Shown: positions 43,080-52,027, counted from the first letter of the stretch. The stretch is DNA of 64,000 bases from UBA4312 sp002394635 (GCA_946539765.1 CAMNHO010000003.1:62001-126000), one strand, 5' to 3'. Made by a program: numbers and translations. The notes: generated by a model not told the origin, from the letters alone.

Positions 43080-43946
43080 ATGGAAAACGAAAACAACCGT
43101 TTGGGACGAGGATTGAATTCTTTGTTTGGACAGGATGTTTCCAAGATGCTGGATGATATCCAGAATGGAACCGACAGCCGTGACCAGTTGATGATACCGG
43201 TCGATGACATTCGTCCGAATCCGTACCAGCCACGAAAGATCTTTAATCGTGAAGCAATGGAAGAATTAAGTCAATCCATTCAGCAGCATGGCGTATTTAC
43301 TCCGATATTGGTTAAAAAATCCATTTCCGGCTATGAATTGATTGCCGGAGAACGTCGCTGGCGTGCTTCCAAAATGGCCGGCTTGAGTGATATTCCAGCT
43401 ATTATCGTTGATTTCGACGACCAGCAGATGATGGAAATTGCTTTATTGGAGAATATCCAGAGAGAGGATCTGAACATAATCGAGGAGGCCAAGGCGTATG
43501 AACAGCTGATCCAGCGCTTAAACTATACGCAGGAACAATTGGCCCACCGTGTAGGAAAATCAAGAGAACACATTACCAACACGATGCGTTTATTAAAGCT
43601 TCCGGATCAGATCCAGGATTATGTCATTGCTAAAAAATTAAGTATGGGACATGCACGTGCACTTCTTGGAATCAAGGATGAAAAGGAAATGATTAAGATT
43701 GCCAAACAGGCAATCAGTCAAGGATATTCTGTACGTAAAGTGGAACAGGTTGTTAAAAAGCGAAACGCAATCAAGGAAGAAAAGCCAAAGGAAGATCTGT
43801 ATATCAAAGAAGCAAAGCGTGTTCTTGAGGAGTATTTTCAGACAAGCATATCTATCGGTACGCATAATATATCGATCCACTATGAGGATCACGAGGATCT
43901 GAACCGGATACTTGAGATTCTTGATTTATTAGAAAAAGAAGATTAA
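43080..43946 (+). CDS. parB: Chromosome partitioning protein ParB (Spo0J)
   Basis: This 288-residue CTPase clamp binds parS. Motifs are RLGRGLNSLFG at the N-terminus, NPYQPRK and the CTP-binding ELIAGERRWRAS near residue 80, LLENIQREDLN near residue 122, the helix-turn-helix (TQEQLAHRVGKSREHITNTM) near residue 152, and a dimerising C-terminal region. The matching parS was found in dnaX at 8362-8377. Confidence 0.95.
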   Translation: MENENNRLGRGLNSLFGQDVSKMLDDIQNGTDSRDQLMIPVDDIRPNPYQPRKIFNREAMEELSQSIQQHGVFTPILVKKSISGYELIAGERRWRASKMAGLSDIPAIIVDFDDQQMMEIALLENIQREDLNIIEEAKAYEQLIQRLNYTQEQLAHRVGKSREHITNTMRLLKLPDQIQDYVIAKKLSMGHARALLGIKDEKEMIKIAKQAISQGYSVRKVEQVVKKRNAIKEEKPKEDLYIKEAKRVLEEYFQTSISIGTHNISIHYEDHEDLNRILEILDLLEKED

Positions 43947-43980
43947 AGTCATAATGAGAGTCAGTTATTATGACTTTTTT
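43945..43980 (+). terminator. Terminator after parB
   Basis: AAAGTCATAA pairs with TTATGACTTT around a loop of about ten bases, followed by TTTT. It overlaps the parB stop. Confidence 0.85.
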
Positions 43981-44059
43981 AACGGCTTTCAAAGAAATAA
44001 TTTGTCAAAAGCTACAAAAAAAGGAAGAATCGTGTATAATACTAACAAATCATGGAGAC

Positions 44060-44185
44060 GTAAGATGAAGCGCCAGGACTGCTTGTACAGTTGACGAGGG
44101 CCAGATTTATCGAAAGATTCGGCGGATGATCTGGGGATTGATACGATCCAAAGGAAGGCAAAAACAGCTTGTGAAAGCTGAACAA
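44060..44185 (+). ncRNA. glmS ribozyme (glucosamine-6-phosphate-activated)
   Basis: The leader of glmS contains the catalytic core AGCGCCAGGACTG (cleavage expected between A44069 and G44070), then GTTGACGAGGGCCAGA, a pairing segment GATCTGGGG, and a CAGCTTGTGAAAGCTG hairpin near 44165-44180. These match the conserved glmS ribozyme. When glucosamine-6-phosphate accumulates, the RNA cuts itself and glmS mRNA decays. A TATAAT box lies at 44035-44040. The 3' boundary is approximate. Confidence 0.93.
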
Positions 44186-44197
44186 ATTTTTCCAGGT

Positions 44198-44230
44198 ATC
44201 CTCCATGATAAACACAAGGAGGATTTTTTT
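44198..44230 (+). promoter_or_regulatory. Inverted repeat that would hide the glmS ribosome-binding site
   Basis: ATCCTCC (44198-44204) is the exact complement of GGAGGAT (44218-44224), which contains the glmS Shine-Dalgarno sequence. The loop is 13 bases, and seven T follow immediately, so the element could act as a translational block or as an intrinsic terminator. It lies between the ribozyme and the glmS ATG. Confidence 0.6.
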
Positions 44231-46039
44231 ATGTGTGGAATTACAGGATTTACAGGGGAAGTGAGAGCTTTACCTATTTTATTGCGCGGTCTGGAATCAC
44301 TAGAGTACCGCGGCTATGATTCAGCCGGAGTGACTTTGGTCAGTGACAAAGGACTGGTTACTGAAAAACAAAAAGGAAGACTGGCGGATCTAGAAGCTTC
44401 TCTGGATCTGGATGCGCATTCCCAGACGACCGGCATTGGTCATACACGGTGGGCAACGCATGGAATACCGAGCCAGCTAAACTCACATCCGCATACCAAT
44501 GAAGCAGAAACAATCTCTATCGTTCATAATGGGATCATTGAAAATTATCAGACATTAAAAGAAGAGCTGATCAAGAAAGGCTATATCTTTCATTCACAAA
44601 CTGACAGTGAAACGATCGTGCACCTGATTGATTATTACTACCAGGGCGATATGATGGAGGCCATCGGAAAAACAGTGAAGAAACTGGAAGGATCTTATGC
44701 TATCTGCGTGGTGACAACAGAACATCCGGATGAGGTTTACGTTGCTAAATCCCAAAGTCCGATGATCGTCGGCATGGCAGATGACGGAACATATTGTGCC
44801 AGCGATATTCCGGCTATCCTTGAATATACAAAAGATGTGATCATTCTGGAGGATGGCCAAATGGCAAAGCTGACACCACATTCGGTTCAGATCCTGGATT
44901 TTGAATGCAATCCTTTGAAAGTGGAGTTTACACATATCCCTTACGATATGACAGCAGCGCAAAAGGGCGGTTATGATACCTTTATGCTCAAAGAAATCTA
45001 TGAACAGCCGGAAGCTATCCGGGAAACGTTACGGGGTCGTGTGGAACATGGAAAAATCGTATTGCCACAGCTGGATTCCATTGATATGTCAGATATCCAG
45101 TATGTTCATTTGGTTGCGTGTGGTACAGCGTATCATGCGTGTCTGTATGCACAATCTCTGATCCAGCAATGGCTGGATCGGATCGTTACTTGTGTACCGG
45201 CCAGTGAATTCCGTTACGGTTATCATCATGTGGATGAAAAAACTTTGTGTATCTTTGTTACACAGTCTGGAGAAACCGCAGATACATTGGCTGCTTTAAA
45301 AATGTGCAAAGAGAAAAAAGGAAAGACCATTGCCATTTCCAATGTATTGGGATCTTCTATTTCCCGTATTGCCGATGAAACGCTGTATACGTGTGCTGGA
45401 CCGGAAATTGCGGTAGCGAGCACCAAAGCGTTTACGACCCAGCTGGTACTGTTGACATTAGTTGTGTTAAAACTGGCTGAAAAAATGAATAAAGCACCGA
45501 AAGATGAAGATGTTATTCTCGCTGACTTAATGCGAATGCCGAAAATTGTGGAAGAGATGCTGGCATTGGATGGAACGATGAAGAAATATGCGGATTTTCT
45601 ACAGGATCAGCACGATGCATACTTTATCGGCCGCCAGATGGACTACATCAGCGTACAAGAGGGTGCTTTAAAGCTGAAGGAAATCTCCTATGTTCATGCC
45701 GATGCATATTATGCCGGTGAATTGAAACACGGTTCCATCGCTTTGATTGAAGAAAATACCGTGGTCATCGCGCTGGCTACACAGCCAGAAGTAGCTGCTA
45801 AAACGATTTCCAATATTGAGGAAACGATTGCTCGTGGAGCCAATGTCATCTTGATCACAACCCAGAATCAGGAAGCACCGGGATTTAAAAATATTATCCG
45901 GATCCCGGATGTCCATCCGGTATTAGCTAACATTCCGGTTACGGTACTGACGCAGCTGTTTGCGTATTATGGGGCTGTGCTGAAGGGCAGAGATGTAGAC
46001 AAACCACGGAATCTGGCAAAATCGGTAACCGTTGAATAG
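44231..46039 (+). CDS. glmS: Glutamine--fructose-6-phosphate aminotransferase (isomerising)
   Basis: This 602-residue enzyme makes glucosamine-6-phosphate, the first step to UDP-GlcNAc. The N-terminal glutamine amidotransferase begins MCGITGF, leaving Cys1 catalytic after Met removal; RGYDSAG and HTRWATHG follow. Two SIS domains bind the sugar phosphate (VACGTAYHACLY, SQSGETADTLAAL, SYVHADAYYAGELKHG). The end KPRNLAKSVTVE is the family signature. A longer frame upstream runs through the ribozyme and is rejected. glmU at 55 kb completes the pathway. Confidence 0.96.
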   Translation: MCGITGFTGEVRALPILLRGLESLEYRGYDSAGVTLVSDKGLVTEKQKGRLADLEASLDLDAHSQTTGIGHTRWATHGIPSQLNSHPHTNEAETISIVHNGIIENYQTLKEELIKKGYIFHSQTDSETIVHLIDYYYQGDMMEAIGKTVKKLEGSYAICVVTTEHPDEVYVAKSQSPMIVGMADDGTYCASDIPAILEYTKDVIILEDGQMAKLTPHSVQILDFECNPLKVEFTHIPYDMTAAQKGGYDTFMLKEIYEQPEAIRETLRGRVEHGKIVLPQLDSIDMSDIQYVHLVACGTAYHACLYAQSLIQQWLDRIVTCVPASEFRYGYHHVDEKTLCIFVTQSGETADTLAALKMCKEKKGKTIAISNVLGSSISRIADETLYTCAGPEIAVASTKAFTTQLVLLTLVVLKLAEKMNKAPKDEDVILADLMRMPKIVEEMLALDGTMKKYADFLQDQHDAYFIGRQMDYISVQEGALKLKEISYVHADAYYAGELKHGSIALIEENTVVIALATQPEVAAKTISNIEETIARGANVILITTQNQEAPGFKNIIRIPDVHPVLANIPVTVLTQLFAYYGAVLKGRDVDKPRNLAKSVTVE

Positions 46040-46045
46040 ATAAAA

Positions 46046-46078
46046 AAAGTATAGATGAAATCATCTATACTTTTATTT
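46046..46078. terminator. Bidirectional terminator between glmS and the DUF5662 gene
   Basis: AAAGTATAGATGA pairs with TCATCTATACTTT. A- and T-rich tracts flank both sides, so it can end transcription of glmS (plus) and of the convergent DUF5662 gene (minus), whose stop codon it overlaps. Confidence 0.88.
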
Positions 46079-46586
46079 TTTTCACAATATAATAAATTGT
46101 ATCATCCAGTCCGTGAATGGAAAGATATTCCAGAAGATGATAGATCAGTGCATCGGTCTCTGGATGGATCTTCACATAGTTTTTACCATTAATATAATAA
46201 TCCAGCGCACTACGGTCTGTATATTTATCTCCCTGATAGATCATGCTGGCGGCAACCCGGTCACAGAACATTTCAATAACATAATTGGTTGGCATCTTAC
46301 AGGCATATAAGCCGTCTTTGTTGAAATCCAGCCAATATTCCCAATGGTGTTTATTTCGTCCCTTATGATGCAGCCATCCCAGGGAATAGCCCTTTTCTTC
46401 TTTTTCTGCATCGATCGGTGAGCGGAATCCCTGATAGTAATGAAATCCTGTTTTTAATTCAACGTAGGAGTATTTACTGAGATCATGCAAAATGCCCTGT
46501 TTATAAAGATGGCATCGGAAACAAAGCTTTGTCACAAGTTTCTTATGTTGGTTAATCGTTTTTAAATGACTTATCACTTTATTCAT
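46065..46586 (-). CDS. DUF5662 family protein
   Basis: This 173-residue protein has histidine/aspartate-rich motifs: ILHDLSKYSYVE near residue 33, WLHHKGRNKHHWEYW near residue 72 and FCDRVAAS near residue 107. These resemble a metal-binding HD-like helical core, and I place it in DUF5662. The function is unknown. It is convergent with glmS. No ribosome site is visible; a TATATT box ends six bases before the ATG. Confidence 0.75.
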   Translation of the reverse strand: MNKVISHLKTINQHKKLVTKLCFRCHLYKQGILHDLSKYSYVELKTGFHYYQGFRSPIDAEKEEKGYSLGWLHHKGRNKHHWEYWLDFNKDGLYACKMPTNYVIEMFCDRVAASMIYQGDKYTDRSALDYYINGKNYVKIHPETDALIYHLLEYLSIHGLDDTIYYIVKKIKV

Positions 46587-46607
46587 GCCTACAATATACG
46601 CTACTTT

Positions 46608-47060
46608 TTAGGCAGATTCAATCTTGTTCTGTTTCTCTATTTCCTTTCTGACGATAGGCTCGATCTGAGCCGCTTCTTTCATCAAATAGGCCAGGATGGC
46701 CTGCCTTGTCACAATGCCGATAAAAATGTTACGATCATCAACAATCGGAACATAATTCTGTTTCAAAGACTGTTGAAACAAATCCTCCAGAGAGACATCG
46801 ATGGTACAGGCAGGAATATAATCTTTTCGGATCAGCTTGGATAACTGTGTTTGTGTAGTTGGTTTGTCAGATACCAAAATATGCCAAAGAAAATCTCCTT
46901 CACTGATACTACCTACATATTCACCGGACTTATTGATGACCGGCATCGATGTAAAAGCGTGTTGTTTCATATAGTCAAGACCATCCTGAACGGACAGATT
47001 ATCATAGAAAAAAGACACATCGTCTTTTGGTTTTAAAAATAATAGTACATTTTCAACCAT
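46608..47060 (-). CDS. CBS-domain pair protein (CbpB/DarB-like)
   Basis: This 150-residue protein is two CBS motifs (about residues 20-65, SMPVINKSGEYVGSISEGD; and about 85-135, YVPIVDDRNIFIGIVTR). The size and layout fit the c-di-AMP-binding protein CbpB/DarB (YkuL), which in Bacillus signals to the stringent-response enzyme Rel. Ligand and partner here are not shown by the sequence. It has a good ribosome site (GAGGTGA) and no close operon partner. Confidence 0.75.
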   Translation of the reverse strand: MVENVLLFLKPKDDVSFFYDNLSVQDGLDYMKQHAFTSMPVINKSGEYVGSISEGDFLWHILVSDKPTTQTQLSKLIRKDYIPACTIDVSLEDLFQQSLKQNYVPIVDDRNIFIGIVTRQAILAYLMKEAAQIEPIVRKEIEKQNKIESA

Positions 47061-47179
47061 AATAATTCACCTCAAACTTCAAAATCATTGTACTGTATCA
47101 ATTTATGAAGAAAATCAAACAATTGTGGGAACGATTCCCATTTTCTAACAGAAATGTAAGAATATATTAAATAAGTGTA

Positions 47180-47194
47180 TGTTATACTTTCAGT
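47180..47194 (+). promoter_or_regulatory. Promoter of the two-component operon, leaderless geometry
   Basis: Extended -10 TGTTATACT (TATACT at 47183-47188) ends six bases before the response-regulator ATG, with TTCAGT between and no Shine-Dalgarno sequence. The message should begin at or beside the start codon. Confidence 0.5.
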
Positions 47195-47866
47195 ATGTAT
47201 AACATATTTGTTGTAGAAGATGATCCTGTCATTGCTTTAAAAGTCAAAGAGCATTTGGAATCATGGGATTTGACAGTAACTTGTGTTAAGGATTTTTATC
47301 ATGTGATCGAAGAATTTGTGGCAAGTAAAGCGGATCTGGTTTTGATGGATATTCGTTTGCCATATCTTAATGGTTATCAGTGGACCAGCCGTATTCGTCA
47401 GATTTCCTCGGTACCTGTTATTTTTGTTTCCAGTGCCGATGATAATATGAATGTGATCATGGCCTTGAGCCAGGGAGCGGACGATTTTATTACCAAGCCG
47501 TTTGAACTGGAGATCCTTACAGCCAAAGTACAAGCGTTATTACGGCGAACGTATGATTTCGCCGGAAAATCCTTGATATTGGAACACAAAGGAGTGCGCT
47601 TTTTGGTGGATGAGAATAAAGTGATCTATGAGGCCGAGGATGTTGAATTAACAAAGAATGAAGCTAAGATCTTGCGGTTATTGATGGAAAAAAAGAACAA
47701 AATTGTCTATCGGGATACATTGATGGAATATCTATGGAAAACGGACAGCTATGTGGATGAAAATGCGTTGAGCGTAAATGTCAACCGTCTACGAAAGAAA
47801 TTGGAATCCATCGGGGTTTTGAATTATATTCAGACAAAAAAAGGACAAGGATATACGATATGTTGA
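47195..47866 (+). CDS. OmpR-family response regulator (BceR-like)
   Basis: This 223-residue regulator has a receiver domain (VEDDPVIALK; phospho-acceptor Asp in LVLMDIRLP near residue 52; conserved Lys in ITKPFE near residue 100) and a C-terminal winged helix (TKNEAKILRLL, LSVNVNRLRKKLE, TKKGQGYTIC). With the intramembrane-sensing kinase and BceAB-type transporter downstream it fits an antimicrobial-peptide detoxification module. Start and kinase overlap by seven bases. Confidence 0.9.
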   Translation: MYNIFVVEDDPVIALKVKEHLESWDLTVTCVKDFYHVIEEFVASKADLVLMDIRLPYLNGYQWTSRIRQISSVPVIFVSSADDNMNVIMALSQGADDFITKPFELEILTAKVQALLRRTYDFAGKSLILEHKGVRFLVDENKVIYEAEDVELTKNEAKILRLLMEKKNKIVYRDTLMEYLWKTDSYVDENALSVNVNRLRKKLESIGVLNYIQTKKGQGYTIC

Positions 47867-48837
47867 TGAAAGAATATATAAAAGATCATCGGCATGTCTT
47901 GTTTGTGGCTTTTCTTTGTATATTGACAGGATGGGGCATGCTGGCTCTTTATAATGTAGAAAAAGAGGCAATCCTGTACACAATCGTCTTGATCGTTGTG
48001 ATTTTGTTGTTGTATACAATAACAGACTATAGAAGATATAAAAAACAGCATGAGCAGATGAAACAGATATTGAACAGCTACAGGATAACCGATTGGTTTC
48101 CAAATTCCACATTGATGCAAAGAGATATGCTGGCTATCCTTGATCTTCTTGAAAAAGAACGAATGAAGGATATGGAAAACTATGATCGTCAAAAGGATCA
48201 GCTACAGGATTATTTTTCTTTATGGGCTCATCAGATCAAGCTTCCGATTGCTGCTCTAAAACTATTGTTGGAAGATGAGAACATTGACCGAAGTGAATGT
48301 CGGACACAGCTGCATCGTATCGAAACCTACAGTAATATGGCCATGGCCTATCTACGATTAAACAGTCTGCAGACGGATTATCTGGTGAAAGAGTTGGCGT
48401 TAGATCCTTTGATCCGTCAATGTATACGTTCCTTTTCCGGGGAATGCATACGAAAAAAAATACGAATGCAGTTTACAGAAACGAATCAAACCGTTGTCAG
48501 TGATGAAAAATGGCTGGGTTTTGTACTGGAACAGCTATTATCCAATGCGATCAAATATTCTGAATATAAGGGCCTCATCGAGATTTATATGGAGCAGAAT
48601 ACTCTGGTCATCCAAGATCATGGAAGAGGTATTGATGCAGCAGATCTGCATCGTGTCTTTGAAAAGGGATTTACCGGTGCCAATGGAAGGATCGAGACAT
48701 CGGCCAGCGGAATCGGCTTATATTTATGTAAACAGATTACAGATCGGTTACACCATACCCTTGCCATAGAGTCTGATGTCGGACAGGGAACCATGGTGAT
48801 GGTAGGACTGGATCAAATACAATATCGATTGGAATAG
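47860..48837 (+). CDS. Sensor histidine kinase (BceS-like, intramembrane-sensing)
   Basis: This 325-residue kinase has two closely spaced transmembrane segments (about residues 13-30 and 36-55) and almost no extracellular loop, typical of kinases that sense through a BceB-type transporter. The phospho-acceptor His is in the SLWAHQIKLP segment near residue 120. The ATPase has N (LLSNAIKYS), G1 (IQDHGRGID) and G2 (GIGLYLCKQI) boxes. A terminator overlaps its stop codon. Confidence 0.9.
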   Translation: MLMKEYIKDHRHVLFVAFLCILTGWGMLALYNVEKEAILYTIVLIVVILLLYTITDYRRYKKQHEQMKQILNSYRITDWFPNSTLMQRDMLAILDLLEKERMKDMENYDRQKDQLQDYFSLWAHQIKLPIAALKLLLEDENIDRSECRTQLHRIETYSNMAMAYLRLNSLQTDYLVKELALDPLIRQCIRSFSGECIRKKIRMQFTETNQTVVSDEKWLGFVLEQLLSNAIKYSEYKGLIEIYMEQNTLVIQDHGRGIDAADLHRVFEKGFTGANGRIETSASGIGLYLCKQITDRLHHTLAIESDVGQGTMVMVGLDQIQYRLE

Positions 48838-48860
48838 GATATTCCAATCTTTCTTTTTTG
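48827..48860 (+). terminator. Terminator between kinase and ABC transporter genes
   Basis: GATTGGAATA pairs with TATTCCAATC around GGA, followed by TTTCTTTTTT. It separates the two-component genes from the transporter genes they likely control. Confidence 0.85.
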
Positions 48861-48930
48861 TAAGAAAAGCGTTGGTTTTGTAAGGAAGTTCGATGGTTGG
48901 CAAAAGAACCTTTGGGTAGAATAAAAACAG
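48857..48930 (+). promoter_or_regulatory. Promoter region of the ABC transporter genes with direct repeats
   Basis: TTTGTAAG occurs at 48857-48864 and 48877-48884, exactly 20 bases apart (two helical turns), just upstream of a TAGAAT-like -10 near 48917. Tandem half-sites suit an OmpR-type dimer, so this is the likely target of the upstream regulator. Confidence 0.45.
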
Positions 48931-48945
48931 TTAGGAGGAAATAAT

Positions 48946-49713
48946 ATGGAATTTCTAGATGTAAGAAATGTGAAAAAGATATATTCATCGCGGTTTTCCA
49001 TGCAGAAAGTACAAGCATTGACCAATGTCAGCTTTCAGGTAGAAAAAGGAGAATACGTAGCCATTATGGGAGAATCTGGCTCCGGAAAGACAACATTGCT
49101 GAATATTCTGGCTACACTGGATAAACCGACCAGTGGATCAGTCTATCTGGAGGGAAAAAATTTAGCTGAAATCAAAGAAAAGGAGATTGCAGCGTTCCGA
49201 AGAGAACATCTCGGCTTTGTGTTCCAGGATTTTCATCTATTGGAAACGTTCAGCAACCAGGATAATATATTTCTCCCTTTGGTTTTATCTAAAAAGAATT
49301 ATGAAGAGATGCAAGCCCGCTTACTGCCTATTGCCAAAGAACTGGACATTCTTTCGATATTGAAGAAATATCCTTATGAAATATCCGGAGGGCAAAAACA
49401 GAGAGTGGCGGTAGCCAGAGCCCTTATCACTCAACCCGATCTTATCCTTGCCGATGAACCAACCGGGGCTCTGGATTCGCGGACGACCGAAGAACTATTA
49501 TCGTTGTTTGAGAAGGTCAATCAGAATCAGCAGACGATATTGATGGTGACCCACTCCATCAAAGCGGCCAGTTATGCAGGGCGAGTACTCTTTATTAAAG
49601 ATGGACAGATCTATCATCAGATTTATCGAGGAAACAAAACAAAAGAACAGATGTATCAGACGATATCCGAGACATTGACGTTATTGGCAACAGGTGGTGG
49701 TGTCCGTGAATAG
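48946..49713 (+). CDS. ABC transporter ATP-binding protein (BceA-like)
   Basis: This 255-residue ATPase has Walker A GESGSGKTTLL near residue 42, signature ISGGQKQRVAVARAL near residue 147 and Walker B LILADEPTGALDS near residue 167. This is the MacB/LolD subclass (FQDFHLLETFSNQDNI) that works with BceB-type permeases. The C-terminal end overlaps the permease start. The ribosome site is TAGGAGGA. Such pairs remove bacitracin or lantibiotics from their targets. Confidence 0.92.
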   Translation: MEFLDVRNVKKIYSSRFSMQKVQALTNVSFQVEKGEYVAIMGESGSGKTTLLNILATLDKPTSGSVYLEGKNLAEIKEKEIAAFRREHLGFVFQDFHLLETFSNQDNIFLPLVLSKKNYEEMQARLLPIAKELDILSILKKYPYEISGGQKQRVAVARALITQPDLILADEPTGALDSRTTEELLSLFEKVNQNQQTILMVTHSIKAASYAGRVLFIKDGQIYHQIYRGNKTKEQMYQTISETLTLLATGGGVRE

Positions 49714-51658
49714 AGCCATTTATCTCAATTTGGCAAAGAACAATCTGCGTAAAAATGCCCGCATGGTATTTCCTTATATTGCTTCCAGTTCATTGACGAC
49801 CATGATGTATTATATGATCTTATCTTTGTCCAGCAATGAAAAGCTGTCCCAAGTATTGGGAGGAGGCAACATGCAGCTGATCTTGAAATTCGGGGTTGTC
49901 GTGATTACGATCTTCGCGGTTATCTTTCTGTTTTATACCAATGGCTTCTTAATGAAACAGAGGAAGAAAGAATTAGGCTTATTCAATGTGCTGGGAATGG
50001 AAAAAGGGCATTTGACGAGGGTGATCTTTTATGAATCTGTCATGATGCTGACCATCAGCCTGCTGGCTGGACTGGGGTTTGGTATTCTATTGGATAAAGT
50101 ATTATACCTGATCATCTTTAAGATGCTGAATATGGATATTATACTGGGATTTTATATTTCACCTGTATGTATCTTTCAGACAATTCTGACGATTGGCGTC
50201 ATTTATGGTTTGATCTTTGTTCGTTCTGTATTCCAGATTGGCCGAACCAATCCAATAGAATGGATGAGAGAAGAAAGAGCAGGGCAAAAAGAGCCAAAAG
50301 CGTCCGTGCTGTTAACCATCCTTGGGTTTCTGTTTCTGGGTACGGGTTATTATCTGGCTATTACTGTAACAGATCCGCTGGAGGCGATAGCGTGGTTTTT
50401 TGTGGCCGTCGTCTGTGTCATATTCGGAACCTATTTATTGTTTACGACCGGAAGTATTTTTGTACTTAAGCTGTTAAAGAAAAAGAAATCGTTTTATTAT
50501 CAAACCAGTCATTTTATTAACGTATCCAATATGATCTACCGGATGAAGCAGAATGCGGTCGGGTTAGCCAATATTTGTATCTTATCGACAATGGTTTTGG
50601 TGACCTGTGCTACGACAGTGAGCTTATGGGTAGGGATCTCGGAAGTTGTTGACCGGTTATATACCAAGGATGTCATGATGGATACGGTAAACGATACCGA
50701 TATGGAGACGTTACTAAAAGATAAAGAGATTCCGATGGAACAGATTGAGAATTTTCAGACGCTAAACTTTGCCGCGATAAAAAAAGAGGATCGTTTTCAG
50801 ATGGGAATGACAAAGGAAAGTACGGATGATCAAGTAGTGTTTGTTGTGGTGGTGCCTGTACAGGACTATAACCAAAATATGGGGACAAATCTGCAGGTGG
50901 AGGATGATGAAATGGTCGTCCATTCGGATTATACGCTGTCGGATTCAATCCAACTGGCAGAAGATACATATACGATCAAAGAAACAGAAAAATCTGTGAT
51001 GAAAGCTCTTCAAAATAAGATCGACAGCTATACATACCCGGGTTATATTTTTATCGTCAGTGATGCAACCTTCCATCATTTAGATCAGCTGCAGAAAGAA
51101 GCGTATGGTTCGCACGCATCCTTGATTACCCACACCCTGTCTTTTGACTATCCAAAGAATACAGAGGCGGAGCTGTACGACCAACGTATACAGGAAATCA
51201 TGGAGAAAGATCCGGATGTGTTATATTCCTCTATGGATATAAAAACACTTGCTACCAAAGAGATCCGCTCTATGTTTGCGGGCCTTCTGTTTATTGGTAT
51301 CTTCTTAAGCTTGTTGTTTTTGATGGCTGTTGTGTTGATTATGTATTATAAACAGATTACGGAAGGAAATGAAGACAAGAAACGATTTGAGATCTATAAG
51401 CAGGTCGGGTTGGAAAAGAAGGAGATCCAACATACGATCCGTACACAGGTATTGATGGTATTCTTTTTACCATTGGTGACGGCCGGCATGCATATTATCT
51501 TTGCGTTTCCGATGATCAAACGTCTTTTGTCACTCTTCAATATGACTAATACACTACTATTCATGGCAACAACGAGTATATGCTTCTTATTGTTCTCGGT
51601 TGTATATGTCCTGGTTTATGTGTTAAGTGCGAAGACATACTATGAAATTGTCGATTAA
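49706..51658 (+). CDS. ABC transporter permease (BceB-like, FtsX domains)
   Basis: The permease has about 650 residues and ten predicted membrane segments, with two FtsX-like parts and a large extracytoplasmic domain of about 200 residues (about 310-510) between segments 7 and 8. That domain is the hallmark of BceB-type detoxification permeases and binds the drug-target complex. FNVLGMEKGHLTRVI is the typical first cytoplasmic motif. GTG 49706 overlaps the ATPase stop by eight bases; GTG 49694 is an alternative. Confidence 0.9.
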   Translation: MNRAIYLNLAKNNLRKNARMVFPYIASSSLTTMMYYMILSLSSNEKLSQVLGGGNMQLILKFGVVVITIFAVIFLFYTNGFLMKQRKKELGLFNVLGMEKGHLTRVIFYESVMMLTISLLAGLGFGILLDKVLYLIIFKMLNMDIILGFYISPVCIFQTILTIGVIYGLIFVRSVFQIGRTNPIEWMREERAGQKEPKASVLLTILGFLFLGTGYYLAITVTDPLEAIAWFFVAVVCVIFGTYLLFTTGSIFVLKLLKKKKSFYYQTSHFINVSNMIYRMKQNAVGLANICILSTMVLVTCATTVSLWVGISEVVDRLYTKDVMMDTVNDTDMETLLKDKEIPMEQIENFQTLNFAAIKKEDRFQMGMTKESTDDQVVFVVVVPVQDYNQNMGTNLQVEDDEMVVHSDYTLSDSIQLAEDTYTIKETEKSVMKALQNKIDSYTYPGYIFIVSDATFHHLDQLQKEAYGSHASLITHTLSFDYPKNTEAELYDQRIQEIMEKDPDVLYSSMDIKTLATKEIRSMFAGLLFIGIFLSLLFLMAVVLIMYYKQITEGNEDKKRFEIYKQVGLEKKEIQHTIRTQVLMVFFLPLVTAGMHIIFAFPMIKRLLSLFNMTNTLLFMATTSICFLLFSVVYVLVYVLSAKTYYEIVD

Positions 51659-51662
51659 AGGC

Positions 51663-51745
51663 TTGAAAGTAAGGGAAATGACTGCTATAATCAAAACGCA
51701 CTTACTTTAAACTCGAATGAAGTTTAAGGCGGAAGGAGGACAAAC
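51663..51745 (+). promoter_or_regulatory. rpmE promoter and leader hairpin
   Basis: TTGAAA (51663-51668) and TATAAT (51686-51691) with a 17-base spacer and an extended TGC form a strong promoter. The leader holds a CTTTAAACT / AGTTTAAGG hairpin before the ribosome site. L31 leader RNAs that bind their own protein are known in Firmicutes; this could be one. Confidence 0.65.
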
Positions 51746-51955
51746 ATGAAAAAAGGTATTCATCCGAACTACCATAAAGTTAAATGTGTTTGTACATCTT
51801 GTGGCGCTGAATTCGAAACAGGCAGCACGATCAAAGGCGATGTAATGCGTGTGGACACTTGTTCCAACTGTCATCCGTTCTTCACAGGTCGTCAGCGTTT
51901 CGCGGCAGCTCAGGGACGTATTGAGAAGTTTAACAAGAAATATGGTTTGAAATAG
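51746..51955 (+). CDS. rpmE: Large ribosomal subunit protein bL31 (zinc-binding form)
   Basis: This 69-residue protein begins MKKGIHPNYHKVKCVCTSC and contains CSNCHPFFTGRQRF. The cysteines (CVCTSC and CSNC) make it the zinc-containing A-type L31. AAGGAGG precedes the ATG by a normal distance. A terminator follows directly. Confidence 0.97.
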   Translation: MKKGIHPNYHKVKCVCTSCGAEFETGSTIKGDVMRVDTCSNCHPFFTGRQRFAAAQGRIEKFNKKYGLK

Positions 51956-51967
51956 GAATTGTATAAT

Positions 51968-51998
51968 ATCAGCATCTTCAGATGCTGATTTTTTTTGT
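51968..51998 (+). terminator. rpmE terminator
   Basis: ATCAGCATCT pairs with AGATGCTGAT around TC, followed by eight T. Confidence 0.9.
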
Positions 51999-52027
51999 CG
52001 TAAAAAAATATAAAAGTAATAGAAAAT

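Noticed and set aside
44126..44230. N-terminal extension of glmS
   Set aside because: This segment encodes the glmS ribozyme and leader; GlmS needs Cys right after Met, which only ATG 44231 gives.
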